The notes below the pieces were generated by a model that ran no database searches, was not told the DNA's origin, and was given only the letters and a program-made list of their open reading frames with translations. The translations under genes and the position numbers were made by a program. Source: an uncultured Neomegalonema sp. (lineage in GTDB: Bacteria > Pseudomonadota > Alphaproteobacteria > Rhodobacterales > Rhodobacteraceae). From it: a stretch of 44,535 nucleotides of DNA. Below, piece by piece: positions 27,101 to 35,538 of this stretch; positions within the stretch are counted from its first letter, which is position 1, and every line of letters starts with the position of its first letter. Location: assembly GCA_937911325.1 (NCBI GenBank), contig CALDSD010000050.1, positions 1 to 44,535 on the forward strand, given 5' to 3'.

Positions 27101-29332
27101 TCACAGGAAACTTTGGGGATCGACGTCATAAACGACACGGACCCCCATCTTTTGCTTCACGCGCGCGTCCCAAAGCCGCACGGCGCGCTGTAACGGCGCG
27201 CCGCGCGCGGCTTTAACCAGCAAACGAACGCGCTCTTTTCCGCGAATCCGCTTGATCGGCGCCGGCGCCGGGCCAAGCAATTCCGCCCCGATTTCGCGGA
27301 GCGGCTCGGCCTCGCGCGCAAAGGTCTGCGCTACGGCCCAGACCTTCTTTTCGTCGGGTCCGCTGAAGATCACGCCGAGATAACGGCCATAGGGCGGAGC
27401 TGAAACCTGACGCCGCGCCTCCGACTCGGCTTCCAAGAAGCCTCGCTCGTCGCCATCGATCAGCGCCTGCATCACCGGCTGGTCCGGAGCGACGGTCTGC
27501 AGCAGCGCTCTTCCGGGTTTCTCCGCGCGGCCCGCCCGTCCGGCGACCTGGCGAAGCAATTGGAACGTGCGTTCCGCCGCGCGGAAGTCTCCCCCTTGAA
27601 GCCCAAGATCGGCGTCGACGCAGCCAACCAACGTGAGGTTTGGGAAGTTGTGCCCTTTCGCGACGATCTGCGTCCCGATGATGATGTCCGCGTCGCCTGC
27701 CGCGATGGCGGCGATCTGCTCGCGCAAAGCCGCGGCCGAGGGCGCCAGATCGCTCGACAAAAGCGCCAGACGAGCCTCTGGGAAAACCGACTTCACCTCT
27801 TCCGCCAGGCGTTCGACCCCGGGGCCGCAGGCCGCCAACTCCTCGGCGCCGCACTTCCGGCATGACGTCCGCTCCCGCTCCTCATGGCCGCAGGTATGAC
27901 AGACGAGTTTGCCCGAGAACCGGTGCGTCACCAGCCAGGTGTCGCAGTGCGGGCAACCGACGCGCTCTCCACATTTGCGGCACAGCGTCAGCGGCGCGAA
28001 GCCGCGGCGATTGAGAAACAGCAGCGCCTGTTCGCCGCGCGCGATGGTCTCGGCCACCTCTTGAGCCAGCGGCGGAGAGATCCAGCGGTCCCGCTCGGGC
28101 TTGTGCTGCCGGATGTCGATGGACGAGATCTCCGGCTCCACCGCCCGGCCAAACCGCTCGGGCAGCGTCACCTCGACATATTTCCCGGCTTGGGCGTTCG
28201 ACCATGTCTCAAGCGACGGCGTCGCGGAGGCCAGAACGACCGTCGACTTGCAGATCGAGGCCCGCAGCACCGCCATGTCGCGACCGTTGTAGATCGCGCC
28301 GTCTTCCTGCTTGTAGCCGCCGTCATGCTCTTCATCGACGACGATCAGCCCGAGATCGCGAAACGGCAGGAACAGCGCCGACCGCGCGCCGACCACAACC
28401 TGTGCCTCGCCACTCAAAACGGCGCGCCAACATCTGCGGCGCTCGACGCCCGAAGCAGCCGAGTGCCACTCCGCCGGGCGCGCGCCAAACCGCTCCTCAA
28501 GTCGTTTGAGGAATGCGTCCGTCAGGGCGATCTCCGGCAAGAGCACCAGGGCTTGGCGTCCTTGGCGCAAACACTCCGCCACCGCTTCGAGATAGGCTTC
28601 GGTCTTCCCCGACCCTGTCACGCCGTGAAGCAGCGCGGATCGAAACTCGCGGCTGCGGACGGCCTCGGCCAGGTCCTCCGCCGCGGCTTTCTGAGCGTCG
28701 GACAAAGCTTTCCGCGGCCGGTCGGGGTCCAGGCGTCGATAGACGGCGTCTCTTGGCGCGAACGCCTCGCGCAGGGCGCCGTCCTCGATCAGAGAAGCAA
28801 CCACAGCGGACCCGACATCCGCCGCGCGGGCGAGATCAGCAGGAGCAATGCCGAAGTCCGTATCCGCGCCCGCCAGCTTCTCGAACGCCTCGAGCGCCTG
28901 TTTGCGCGCGCGGGTCTCGCGCGACGGCGCCATCGTGCCGCGTTTCGCCACACGACGCGTCGGAGCCGGCTCGTCAAGCTTTGGAGCCCTTGTCGCCAGC
29001 CGCGCCATCTCTCCGATAGGCGTGATGGTGTAGTCGGCCGCCCTGGCGAGAAACAGGCGCGTTTCTTCAGAGATCGGGGGCAGATCCAGCTTTCGCACGA
29101 CCCTCTTCAACCGCTTCCGAGCGACATCGCCGGTTCCCTCGCCCCAGACGACGCCGACCACCTCTCGGCCGCCCAGCGGCACAAGCACCAAATCGCCCGG
29201 TCGCAACGCGGTGGCCTCAGCATCAAGCAGGTAGTCGTAAGGACCAGGCGTCGGCGCGCACGGAACCACAGCGACCGTCGCGCTGACGGCGTCTTGGTCC
29301 GGCGCGCTTGGATTGAACAGATCGCCCGTCAC
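27101..29332 (-). CDS. priA: Primosomal replication restart helicase PriA
   Basis: Recognises stalled forks and D-loops, unwinds and reloads the replisome. The 743-residue product has an N-terminal 3'-end-binding domain, Walker A GVTGSGKT at 237-244, the DEEH box at 333-336, and eight cysteines in two zinc sites (Cys451, 454, 460, 463, 478, 481, 491 and 494), followed by the helicase C-terminal motifs GTQIVAKGHNFPNLTLV and QVAGRAGRAEKPG. The start is a GTG with a poor Shine-Dalgarno. Length is as expected. It is divergent from the transaldolase gene across a 297-bp structured spacer. Confidence 0.97.
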   Translation of the reverse strand: MTGDLFNPSAPDQDAVSATVAVVPCAPTPGPYDYLLDAEATALRPGDLVLVPLGGREVVGVVWGEGTGDVARKRLKRVVRKLDLPPISEETRLFLARAADYTITPIGEMARLATRAPKLDEPAPTRRVAKRGTMAPSRETRARKQALEAFEKLAGADTDFGIAPADLARAADVGSAVVASLIEDGALREAFAPRDAVYRRLDPDRPRKALSDAQKAAAEDLAEAVRSREFRSALLHGVTGSGKTEAYLEAVAECLRQGRQALVLLPEIALTDAFLKRLEERFGARPAEWHSAASGVERRRCWRAVLSGEAQVVVGARSALFLPFRDLGLIVVDEEHDGGYKQEDGAIYNGRDMAVLRASICKSTVVLASATPSLETWSNAQAGKYVEVTLPERFGRAVEPEISSIDIRQHKPERDRWISPPLAQEVAETIARGEQALLFLNRRGFAPLTLCRKCGERVGCPHCDTWLVTHRFSGKLVCHTCGHEERERTSCRKCGAEELAACGPGVERLAEEVKSVFPEARLALLSSDLAPSAAALREQIAAIAAGDADIIIGTQIVAKGHNFPNLTLVGCVDADLGLQGGDFRAAERTFQLLRQVAGRAGRAEKPGRALLQTVAPDQPVMQALIDGDERGFLEAESEARRQVSAPPYGRYLGVIFSGPDEKKVWAVAQTFAREAEPLREIGAELLGPAPAPIKRIRGKERVRLLVKAARGAPLQRAVRLWDARVKQKMGVRVVYDVDPQSFL

Positions 29333-29436
29333 GAGCCCGCCGCCAAAGCGAGTGGCATCGGCGCCGCGGCATCGGAAAATTTCGCATCAAGACTTTGCGC
29401 TTCGCGCTGGCGCGCCGATTCTGGTTCGGTTAACGT

Positions 29437-29592
29437 CGCGCTGCGGAATGAGGAGAGTCCGCGCAGCGCGGACGCCGAGGCCCAAGGGTAACCCCTGCGG
29501 CGGAAGCGTCCGCGCATTCGTATCTCACCGACGCTCGCCGGGTTGAGCCGCCGAAAACACGCCGCGGCGACCCGCGAAGGTCGAGGGTGAGA
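29437..29592 (+). promoter_or_regulatory. Structured leader candidate upstream of transaldolase, with mutually exclusive stems
   Basis: The 297-bp divergent spacer between priA and the transaldolase gene holds strong, overlapping pairing options. A central element (29462-29475) can pair with an upstream copy (CGCGCTGCG 29437-29445 with CGCAGCGCG 29462-29470, 9 bp), with its immediate 5' neighbour (GTCCGCG 29457-29463 with CGCGGAC 29467-29473, 7 bp), or with a downstream copy (GCGCGGACGC 29466-29475 with GCGTCCGCGC 29506-29515, 10 bp). Then follows a 70-nt bulged hairpin: TCTCACC/GGTGAGA at its base (29523-29529 / 29586-29592), CGGGT/ACCCG in the middle (29539-29543 / 29570-29574) and GCCGC/GCGGC at its tip (29547-29551 / 29564-29568). 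It ends 37 bases before the transaldolase ATG. No known riboswitch class fits. The plus strand is preferred by proximity; the minus strand (priA leader) is possible. Confidence 0.5.
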
Positions 29593-29629
29593 CTGATTTG
29601 AGCGACAGGGAACGGGCTGGGCGAGCGAC

Positions 29630-30283
29630 ATGAAGTTTTTCATCGATACCGCAGATATCGCGGAGATCCAGGATCTCGCAACCACCGGGATGGTGGATGG
29701 CGTCACAACAAACCCCTCGCTCGTGGCGAAATCGGGACGAGACTTCAAACAAGTCGTCGCCGAAATCTGTGAAATCGTCCCCGGACCGGTCAGCGCCGAG
29801 GTTACGGCGACAGATGCCGACGCGATGATCGCCGAAGGCTTAAAGCTGTGCGAGATCGCGCCAAACGTCACAGTGAAAGTGCCGTTGACCTGGGATGGCC
29901 TCAAAGCGTGCCGAGCGCTTTCGGACGACGGCCGGATGGTGAACGTCACTCTTTGTTTCAGCGCGAACCAGGCGCTGCTGGCTGCAAAGGCCGGGGCCTC
30001 GTTCATCTCGCCTTTCATCGGTCGACTGGACGACATCAATCTCGACGGTTTGGAGCTGATCACCGAAATCCGCGAGATCTACGACAACTATGATTTTGAC
30101 ACCGAGATCCTCGCCGCGTCGATCCGGACCGTGAACCATGTCTCGGAATGCGCCAAGATCGGCGCAGACGTCGCCACAGCGCCTCCGTCGATCATCCGCA
30201 AGCTGATCGAGCACCCTTTGACCGACAAGGGCCTCGAAGCCTTCCTGGCGGATTGGGAGAAGACGGGTCAAAAGATCCTCTGA
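29630..30283 (+). CDS. tal: Transaldolase / fructose-6-phosphate aldolase-type
   Basis: Small (217-residue) class I aldolase-type transaldolase that moves a three-carbon ketol unit in the pentose phosphate pathway. It has [14 protein letters not shown] at the N-terminus, [10 protein letters not shown] at 22-31, the Schiff-base Lys83 in [37 protein letters not shown], and [14 protein letters not shown]. This short form is shared by true transaldolases and fructose-6-phosphate aldolases, which are hard to separate by eye. The Shine-Dalgarno is weak. It sits behind a highly structured leader and 7 bp ahead of the DUF484 gene. Confidence 0.94.
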   Translation: MKFFIDTADIAEIQDLATTGMVDGVTTNPSLVAKSGRDFKQVVAEICEIVPGPVSAEVTATDADAMIAEGLKLCEIAPNVTVKVPLTWDGLKACRALSDDGRMVNVTLCFSANQALLAAKAGASFISPFIGRLDDINLDGLELITEIREIYDNYDFDTEILAASIRTVNHVSECAKIGADVATAPPSIIRKLIEHPLTDKGLEAFLADWEKTGQKIL

Positions 30284-30290
30284 GGCGAAG

Positions 30291-31025
30291 ATGACGCGGA
30301 AAGCGGCGCGCCCGGCGAACGATCTGGACGGCGACACGAAACTGCGCGCACGCATTCTCGCCGACCCGGACCTTGTGCTCAACGACCCCGAAATCATGCG
30401 GGCGCTCCTGGGGCCCGTTGAAGCGGCGGGACGAAACGTCGTCGATCTTCGGGCCGCCTTGATCGCCCAACTCGAACACCGCCTGGGCGCGCTCTCCGCC
30501 GTCCATCGCGACGTTGTCGCTGCGGCGCGGGACAACATGTCAGGCATGGAGCAGGTGCATCGCGCCGCGCTGGCCATTCTCGACGCCCCAAATTTCGAGG
30601 CTTTCCTTGACGTCGTCTCCCAGGACTTCCGGCAGCTCCTGGCCATTGATGTCGTGCGGTTTTGCCTGGAAGCGTCCGAGGACCTCTCGGCCGAGACGCC
30701 AGCGATCGTTTCGCTTGAACCTGGCGCTCTGACCGATCTGCTGTCGCGCCATGCAGGACCAGCCGATGGCGCGCAGATCCCGCTGCAGGTCTTGCTTCGC
30801 GGCGACGTCGCCGGCGAACCGCTGATTTTTGGCCCGGACGCCGAGCGGATCCAATCCGAGGCGTGGATCCGCCTGGATTTCGGACCGACCGTTCGTCCCG
30901 GGCTGCTGGCCTTCGGCGCATTCGAACCGACGCGGTTCTCCGAAGATCAGGCGACGGACCTGCTGACGTTCCTGGGCGGCGTCGTAGAGCGCTCCATGCG
31001 CGGTTGGCTGGCGTTGGCCGGATGA
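30291..31025 (+). CDS. DUF484 family protein
   Basis: A 244-residue protein of the DUF484 family, whose fold resembles a GAF domain; no biochemical role is established. The N-terminal part (about 20-75) is helical with ARILADPDLVLNDPEIMRALL, then a predicted coiled segment, and a C-terminal GAF-like region ending in FGAFEPTRFSEDQATDLLTFLGGVVERSMRGWL. GAGG precedes the ATG. It overlaps xerC by 4 bp (ATGA). DUF484 genes sit directly upstream of xerC across proteobacteria, so a link to chromosome dimer resolution or its regulation is suspected, but this is only association. Confidence 0.93.
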   Translation: MTRKAARPANDLDGDTKLRARILADPDLVLNDPEIMRALLGPVEAAGRNVVDLRAALIAQLEHRLGALSAVHRDVVAAARDNMSGMEQVHRAALAILDAPNFEAFLDVVSQDFRQLLAIDVVRFCLEASEDLSAETPAIVSLEPGALTDLLSRHAGPADGAQIPLQVLLRGDVAGEPLIFGPDAERIQSEAWIRLDFGPTVRPGLLAFGAFEPTRFSEDQATDLLTFLGGVVERSMRGWLALAG

Positions 31026-31957
31026 GCGACGCCCTCAAAGCCAGCGACCTCCTGTCCGCATGGCTGCGCGGCCTTGGAGAGGTGAAGGACCGCGCTGACG
31101 CCACCATCGACGCCTACCGCCGCGACGTCGCAGGATTCGTGAAATTCCTCGGTGAGCATCATGGTGAAGCGGCGACCTTGCAAAGCCTCTCAGAAGTCAC
31201 GGTCGCAGATATCCGCGCCTGGATCGCGCATCTTCGTCGCGAGGGCGTCCAGGCGACGAGCGCCAAAAGGGCGCTGTCGGCGTTGAAAAGCTTCTACCGC
31301 TGGCTCGATCGGACCCACAAGATCGACGCTTCGGCGGTTTTGGCCGCGCGTGGCCCGAAAACGCCCGTGCGCCTGCCCAGACCTTTGACCCAGGGCGATG
31401 CGGCGCAGATCATCGAGGAGGTCGGCCTACAAGCCGAGGCAGGATCGCAAGACGACTGGATCGCGGCACGCGACACGGCGGTGCTCACGCTTCTCTACGG
31501 CTGCGGACTGCGGATCTCCGAGGTGTTGGGTCTGCGCATGTCGGACACCCCGCTGGGCGAAACCCTTCGGATCATGGGGAAAGGCCGCAAGGAACGGCTC
31601 GTCCCGGTCTTGCCCACCGCGCGATCGGCGGTCGGTGACTATCTGCGACGCGTCCCGTTCGCGCTCGATCCCGAGGAGGTCGTGTTTCGCGGCGCTCGCG
31701 GAGGACCGCTGCAGGCCGGTGTCGTCCAAAAGGCGATGAGGACGGCGCGCTCGTCTTTGGGTTTGCCCGCCAGCGCGACCCCACATGCGCTCCGCCATTC
31801 CTTTGCAACGCATCTGCTGGAGGCCGGCGGCGACCTCCGCGCCATTCAAGAACTGCTGGGACATGCGTCGCTCAGCACCACCCAGATCTACACGGGCGTC
31901 GACCAGGCTCGCCTGATGCAGGTCTATCGAAAAGCCCATCCAAAAGGGGATGGGTGA
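31022..31957 (+). CDS. xerC: Tyrosine site-specific recombinase XerC
   Basis: Works with XerD at dif to resolve chromosome dimers. The 311-residue product has the N-terminal SAM-like core-binding domain (about 8-95) and the catalytic domain with Arg164 in GCGLRISE, Lys187 in GKGRKER, His255 and Arg258 in HALRHSFATHLL, His281 in LGHASLSTTQIY, and the nucleophile Tyr290. All active-site residues are present. The ATG overlaps the DUF484 stop; a 53-codon extension upstream in this frame lies inside DUF484 and is rejected. XerC rather than XerD is inferred from the DUF484 neighbour. Confidence 0.95.
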   Translation: MSDALKASDLLSAWLRGLGEVKDRADATIDAYRRDVAGFVKFLGEHHGEAATLQSLSEVTVADIRAWIAHLRREGVQATSAKRALSALKSFYRWLDRTHKIDASAVLAARGPKTPVRLPRPLTQGDAAQIIEEVGLQAEAGSQDDWIAARDTAVLTLLYGCGLRISEVLGLRMSDTPLGETLRIMGKGRKERLVPVLPTARSAVGDYLRRVPFALDPEEVVFRGARGGPLQAGVVQKAMRTARSSLGLPASATPHALRHSFATHLLEAGGDLRAIQELLGHASLSTTQIYTGVDQARLMQVYRKAHPKGDG

Positions 31958-31985
31958 CGTCGAAGTCCCGTCAATCACCGCGACG

Positions 31986-32000
31986 TTAACGAAGGGTTCA
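31986..32000 (+). promoter_or_regulatory. Near-consensus CtrA-type box
   Basis: TTAA-N7-TTCA matches the CtrA consensus TTAA-N7-TTAA at seven of eight bases. It lies 68 bp before the start of the small ORF and 29 bp after xerC. CtrA is the cell-cycle master regulator of alphaproteobacteria, so a role in promoting the small gene is plausible, but one such match can arise by chance. Confidence 0.35.
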
Positions 32001-32067
32001 CCATAAAAGCGCAGCTTTCTCCTATCAGGCGAATTCAGACGAGCGCCGAAGGCCGGGAGAATGACGC

Positions 32068-32295
32068 ATGGTCGAGAACCGTACGCCGAACCTCACTGAG
32101 ACGCGCATTTTGTCCGTCGCCCGGTTGCTTTCTTGGCCTTTGGCGCATCTGGTCCGCCGAAAACCTGCAAAGAGCGTTTATGGCGACCCTGAGTGCGACC
32201 GGCAGATCGAGCTCAGCGAAGCGCCTGCGCCGCTCCCCCCCTTGCGGAGCAGAGCCGCCCGCATCGCTTCACAGCTGCGGATCACGTCTCGGTAA
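32068..32295 (+). CDS. Small hypothetical protein, 75 residues
   Basis: No family is recognised. The product is basic, with a moderately hydrophobic stretch (ILSVARLLSWPLAHLV, residues 14-29) and a Pro/Arg-rich C-terminal half (APAPLPPLRSRAARIASQLR). The ATG has GGGAGA eight bases upstream, and the gene has its own upstream region with a candidate CtrA box, which supports it. It converges with the tartrate dehydratase-like gene and overlaps its end by 14 bp. It could instead be a chance open frame; codon use is not decisive at this length. Confidence 0.5.
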   Translation: MVENRTPNLTETRILSVARLLSWPLAHLVRRKPAKSVYGDPECDRQIELSEAPAPLPPLRSRAARIASQLRITSR

Positions 32296-33454
32296 CGGAC
32301 CGCATGAGATCGATGAGCGCCGATTTCGCCTCGAACCCGACGCCCGGGATCTGATGCAAACCCACATAGCCGTCCTCAATCGGCGCGCCGTCCGCGAAGC
32401 CGCCGAAAGGCGCGAAGACATCCGGGTAGGACTCGTTGCCGCCAAGGCCCAAGCCAGCCGCGATATTGAGCGACATCTGATGGCCCCCGTGAGGCACCAC
32501 GTCCCGGGGACTGAACCCCTCAGCCCGCAACATATCGAGCGTGCGCAGGTACTCGACCAGCCCGTATGACAACGCGCAGTCGAACTGCATCACGTCGTGG
32601 CCCGTACGCATGCCGCCGTAACGGGCGAGGTTCCGCGCGTCCTGCATCGAGAACAGATTTTCCCCGGTCGCCAACGGCGGCGCATAGACTTCCGCCAGAC
32701 GCTTCTGGATCTCGAAGTCGAGCGGATCTCCCGCTTCTTCATACCAGAGCAGACCATAGGGTTGCAGCGCCTCGGCGTAGTCGAGCGCGGTTTCAAGATC
32801 AAAGCGCGCGTTCGCGTCGACCGCTAGACGCGACCCGTCGCCGTCCAGGACGTCAAGCACCGCCTCGACCCGCTTGAGGTCGTCCGCCAGCGGCGCCAAG
32901 CCGATTTTCATTTTCACGTGCCGATAGCCGCGGTCGAGATATGACCGCATCTCGTCCTGCAACGCGTCCAGTCCCTTGCCGGGCTGGTAATAACCGCCAG
33001 CCGCATAGACCCAGACCTTTTCGTCGATCTCGCCGTCTCGATACCGGTCCGCGAGCAATCGATAGAGCGGGACTTCGGCGATCTTCGCGACGGCGTCCCA
33101 AACCGCCATATCGAGAACGCCGATCGCAACGGATCGCTCGCCATGGCCGCCGGGTTTCTCGTTCTGAAAAAGGGTCGCCCAGATCTTCTGGGGATCGAGG
33201 TTTTCCGCGACGTCGTCGATCAGACCCTCCGGGTCGGCTGCATGAAGACGTGGAATGAACCGTTCGGTCAGCAGTCCGCGCGCGTCATATCGACCATTGG
33301 AGTTGAACCCGTAGCCCACAACGGGTTCGCCGTCGCGGATCACGTCGGTGACCACAGCCACGACGCTCGCAGTCATCTTCGAAAAGTCGATATACGCGTT
33401 GGCGATGTTCGAGGCGATCGGCGCTGTGGCGTTTCGGATTTCAACAATGCGCAT
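32282..33454 (-). CDS. tarD: Enolase-superfamily dehydratase, D(-)-tartrate dehydratase-like
   Basis: A 390-residue enolase-superfamily enzyme that would remove water from a sugar acid. It closely resembles, from memory, the characterised Bradyrhizobium D-tartrate dehydratase: NAYIDFSKMT and VGYGFNSNGRY near the N-terminus, NEKPGGHGERSVAIG, the catalytic Lys183 in VKMKIG, metal ligands Asp213 (AVDAN), Glu239 (WYEE) and Glu265 (TGEN), and His322 in PHGGHQMSLNIAAGLGLGGNESYPD. Positions agree with the known enzyme's Asp213, Glu239, Glu265 and His322. Product would be oxaloacetate, which feeds the nearby TCA genes, though no tartrate transporter or regulator is present. Upstream there is an 18-bp palindrome. 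The exact substrate is inferred. Confidence 0.85.
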   Translation of the reverse strand: MRIVEIRNATAPIASNIANAYIDFSKMTASVVAVVTDVIRDGEPVVGYGFNSNGRYDARGLLTERFIPRLHAADPEGLIDDVAENLDPQKIWATLFQNEKPGGHGERSVAIGVLDMAVWDAVAKIAEVPLYRLLADRYRDGEIDEKVWVYAAGGYYQPGKGLDALQDEMRSYLDRGYRHVKMKIGLAPLADDLKRVEAVLDVLDGDGSRLAVDANARFDLETALDYAEALQPYGLLWYEEAGDPLDFEIQKRLAEVYAPPLATGENLFSMQDARNLARYGGMRTGHDVMQFDCALSYGLVEYLRTLDMLRAEGFSPRDVVPHGGHQMSLNIAAGLGLGGNESYPDVFAPFGGFADGAPIEDGYVGLHQIPGVGFEAKSALIDLMRSVTET

Positions 33455-33478
33455 TGGAATAGCCTGCTCCTGATCGGT

Positions 33479-33527
33479 CGCGGCGCATGCGCCGCGCCGG
33501 CGTCACCTAGCGCCGGGCCGCTGGCCC
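33479..33527. repeat. Three tandem inverted repeats between lpd and tarD-like gene
   Basis: Three perfect inverted repeats lie side by side: CGCGGCGCATGCGCCGCG (18 bp, 33479-33496), CCGGCG-N8-CGCCGG (33497-33516), and GGGCC-N3-GGCCC (33515-33527), the last two sharing two bases. On the minus strand they follow lpd and precede the dehydratase gene by 24 bp, so they could terminate lpd (no T-run follows) or act as operator or leader for the dehydratase. Confidence 0.55.
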
Positions 33528-33587
33528 CTGCGCACGAGCAATTAGGCCACAGGAACGACGCCACCGACCGCAGAAAGCGAGATCGGC

Positions 33588-34997
33588 CTAGGCGTGGATC
33601 GGCTTGCCGAAGGTCGCCGCCATCGCCGCTTCGCGCATCGCTTCCGAGAAAGTCGGGTGTGCGTGGCATGTGCGGGCGACGTCTTCAGCGGACGCGCCAA
33701 ACTCCATCGCGACGCAGTACTCGTGGATCAGGTCGCCTGCGAAGGGCCCAATGACATGAACGCCCAGCACGCGGTCGGTTTCCTTGTCCGCCAGCACCTT
33801 CACAAAGCCGTCGGTGGCGAAATGCGCCTTGGCCCGCCCATTCGCGAGAAAGGGAAACTTGCCGACCTTGTAGGCGACGCCGCGCTCTTTCAGCTGCTCC
33901 TCGGTCTCGCCGACGGTCGCCACTTCGGGCGAAGTGTAGATGACCGACGGGATCACCTTGTAGTTCACATGGCCAGACTGCCCGGCGATGCTCTCGGCGA
34001 CCGCGGTGCCCTCTTCTTCCGCCTTGTGTGCGAGCATCGGTCCATCGATCACGTCGCCGATGGCCCAGACCCCGGCGACGTTCGTCCGCCAATGCCCATC
34101 TGTCTTCACCTGACCCCGATTGGTCATTTCCACGCCCAGGTCCTGCAGGCCGAGACCGTCAGTGTAGGGGCGCCGCCCTGTCGCGACCAGGACAACGTCG
34201 GCCTCCATCGTGTGCTCGCTGTCGTCCTTGCGCATCTTGTACGTGACTTTCACGCCCTTCTTCGACTTCTCGACCGCGCTGACCGCAGCCCCGAGCGTGA
34301 AGGTCACGCCCTGTTTGGTCAGGATCTTCTGAAACTGTTTTGACACCTCGGCGTCCATGCCCGGCGTGATGTGATCGAGATACTCGAGCACCTGGACATC
34401 CGCGCCCATTCGGCCCCAGACCGAGCCCAGCTCAAGCCCGATGACCCCGGCGCCGATGATCACCAGCTTCTTCGGCACCGCCGGCAGATCCAGCGCGCCC
34501 GTGCTGTCGACCACCTGTTTCTGGTCGACCTCGGCAAACGGAAGCGTCGCCGGCTCAGACCCGGTGGCGATGACGATGTTTTTCGCCTCAAGCGTCTGGG
34601 CGCCGCCATCCGACAAAGCGACCTCGACCTTGCCCGCCGCAGGGATCTTCCCCCAGCCGCGGATGTAGTCGACCTTGTTCTTCTTGAAGAGGAACTCGAT
34701 GCCGGACGTGTTCGAGTCGATGACCGACTTCTTATAGGCGTGCATCTTGTCGAGATCGACCGAGACGCCCTTGGCGACAATGCCCATCTCGGCAAAATGG
34801 CCATTGGCCTCGTGCACCATCTCTGACGAGTGAAGCAGCGCCTTTGACGGGATGCAGCCGACGTTCAAACATGTTCCACCGAGCGCGCCGCGGCCTTCCA
34901 CGCAGGCGACCTTCAAACCCAACTGAGCGGCGCGGATCGCGCAGACGTAACCACCTGGACCACCGCCGATGATCACGACGTCATAAGCTTCCGACAT
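33588..34997 (-). CDS. lpd: Dihydrolipoamide dehydrogenase (E3)
   Basis: FAD flavoprotein that reoxidises the lipoyl arms of 2-oxo acid dehydrogenase complexes, making NADH. The 469-residue product has the FAD motif IIGGGPGGY (10-18), the redox disulfide Cys43/Cys48 in GGTCLNVGC, the second dinucleotide motif [21 protein letters not shown], and the C-terminal HAHPTFSEA with the catalytic His-Glu pair. The start MSEAYDVV has AAGGA nine bases upstream; the 36-codon extension is discarded. It is the last gene of the 2-oxoglutarate dehydrogenase set, behind odhB and a MAPEG gene. Confidence 0.97.
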   Translation of the reverse strand: MSEAYDVVIIGGGPGGYVCAIRAAQLGLKVACVEGRGALGGTCLNVGCIPSKALLHSSEMVHEANGHFAEMGIVAKGVSVDLDKMHAYKKSVIDSNTSGIEFLFKKNKVDYIRGWGKIPAAGKVEVALSDGGAQTLEAKNIVIATGSEPATLPFAEVDQKQVVDSTGALDLPAVPKKLVIIGAGVIGLELGSVWGRMGADVQVLEYLDHITPGMDAEVSKQFQKILTKQGVTFTLGAAVSAVEKSKKGVKVTYKMRKDDSEHTMEADVVLVATGRRPYTDGLGLQDLGVEMTNRGQVKTDGHWRTNVAGVWAIGDVIDGPMLAHKAEEEGTAVAESIAGQSGHVNYKVIPSVIYTSPEVATVGETEEQLKERGVAYKVGKFPFLANGRAKAHFATDGFVKVLADKETDRVLGVHVIGPFAGDLIHEYCVAMEFGASAEDVARTCHAHPTFSEAMREAAMAATFGKPIHA

Positions 34998-35109
34998 TCC
35001 CTCAGATCCTTTCACGGCGCGCCCGGCCTGCTCACGTCTCCATGAGGCTCCAAACGCGACTTTTCCGATCCAGGCGGCCCATCCGGAAACGGAGGGGCGC
35101 GCCATGGCG

Positions 35110-35499
35110 TTAAAACAGCGCCGGCAACAGCACCATGAAGATCCCGACGATCGACGCCGTCCAGATCAAAGTGCGCAACACCGGGATCCCGAACGCATAG
35201 GCCGGGACATACGCGACTCGAGCCCAGAGGTAGATCTGGGATCCCAAAGCCGTCATCTCCGTCAGCGCACCATTCGAGCGCGCCACGTAGACCGCGCCGA
35301 TAAACATCGGCAGGGTCTCAAGGTAGTTGTAAAAGGCGCGCTGAAGCCGGCCGGCCATTCCGCCGATCTGCTTGCCTTCGTCACGCGGGCTCAGCGCATA
35401 GCCCATGCCCAACTGGGCGATCCCCGGCACCGAATAGAGCATCACTTGCACGAACCCCAGAAGGATCGCGTAGCCGAGCATCTCAAGTTCGATGGCCAT
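35110..35499 (-). CDS. MAPEG family membrane protein
   Basis: A 129-residue four-helix membrane protein of the MAPEG superfamily (membrane-associated eicosanoid/glutathione metabolism proteins). Hydrophobic segments lie near 5-24, 58-76, 80-102 and 106-127, and the family-type [16 protein letters not shown] and [12 protein letters not shown] stretches are visible. Bacterial members are mostly of unknown function. GGGAGA precedes the ATG. It lies between odhB (39 bp) and lpd (112 bp), an insertion into the ODH set that is tight enough for cotranscription; a metabolic link is not known. Confidence 0.88.
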   Translation of the reverse strand: MAIELEMLGYAILLGFVQVMLYSVPGIAQLGMGYALSPRDEGKQIGGMAGRLQRAFYNYLETLPMFIGAVYVARSNGALTEMTALGSQIYLWARVAYVPAYAFGIPVLRTLIWTASIVGIFMVLLPALF

Positions 35500-35538
35500 C
35501 TGTCTCTCCCTTCGCGCGAGCCGCCCCGGCAGATCGAC

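Noticed and set aside
27884-29491. 535-codon open frame antisense to priA
   Set aside because: Shadow of priA, whose zinc sites and helicase motifs are intact on the minus strand.
29447-29515. Resemblance to RNase P RNA (GAGGAGAGTCCGCGC close to the conserved GAGGAAAGUCCGGGC)
   Set aside because: The rest of the RNase P core (ACAGAAA and CAAACCGCC segments, and a 3' pairing partner) is absent, and only about 170 bases remain before the transaldolase gene.
29450-29520. Glycine riboswitch-like GGAGAG and CCGAGG pieces
   Set aside because: The required CTCTCAGGCAAA-type downstream half is missing.
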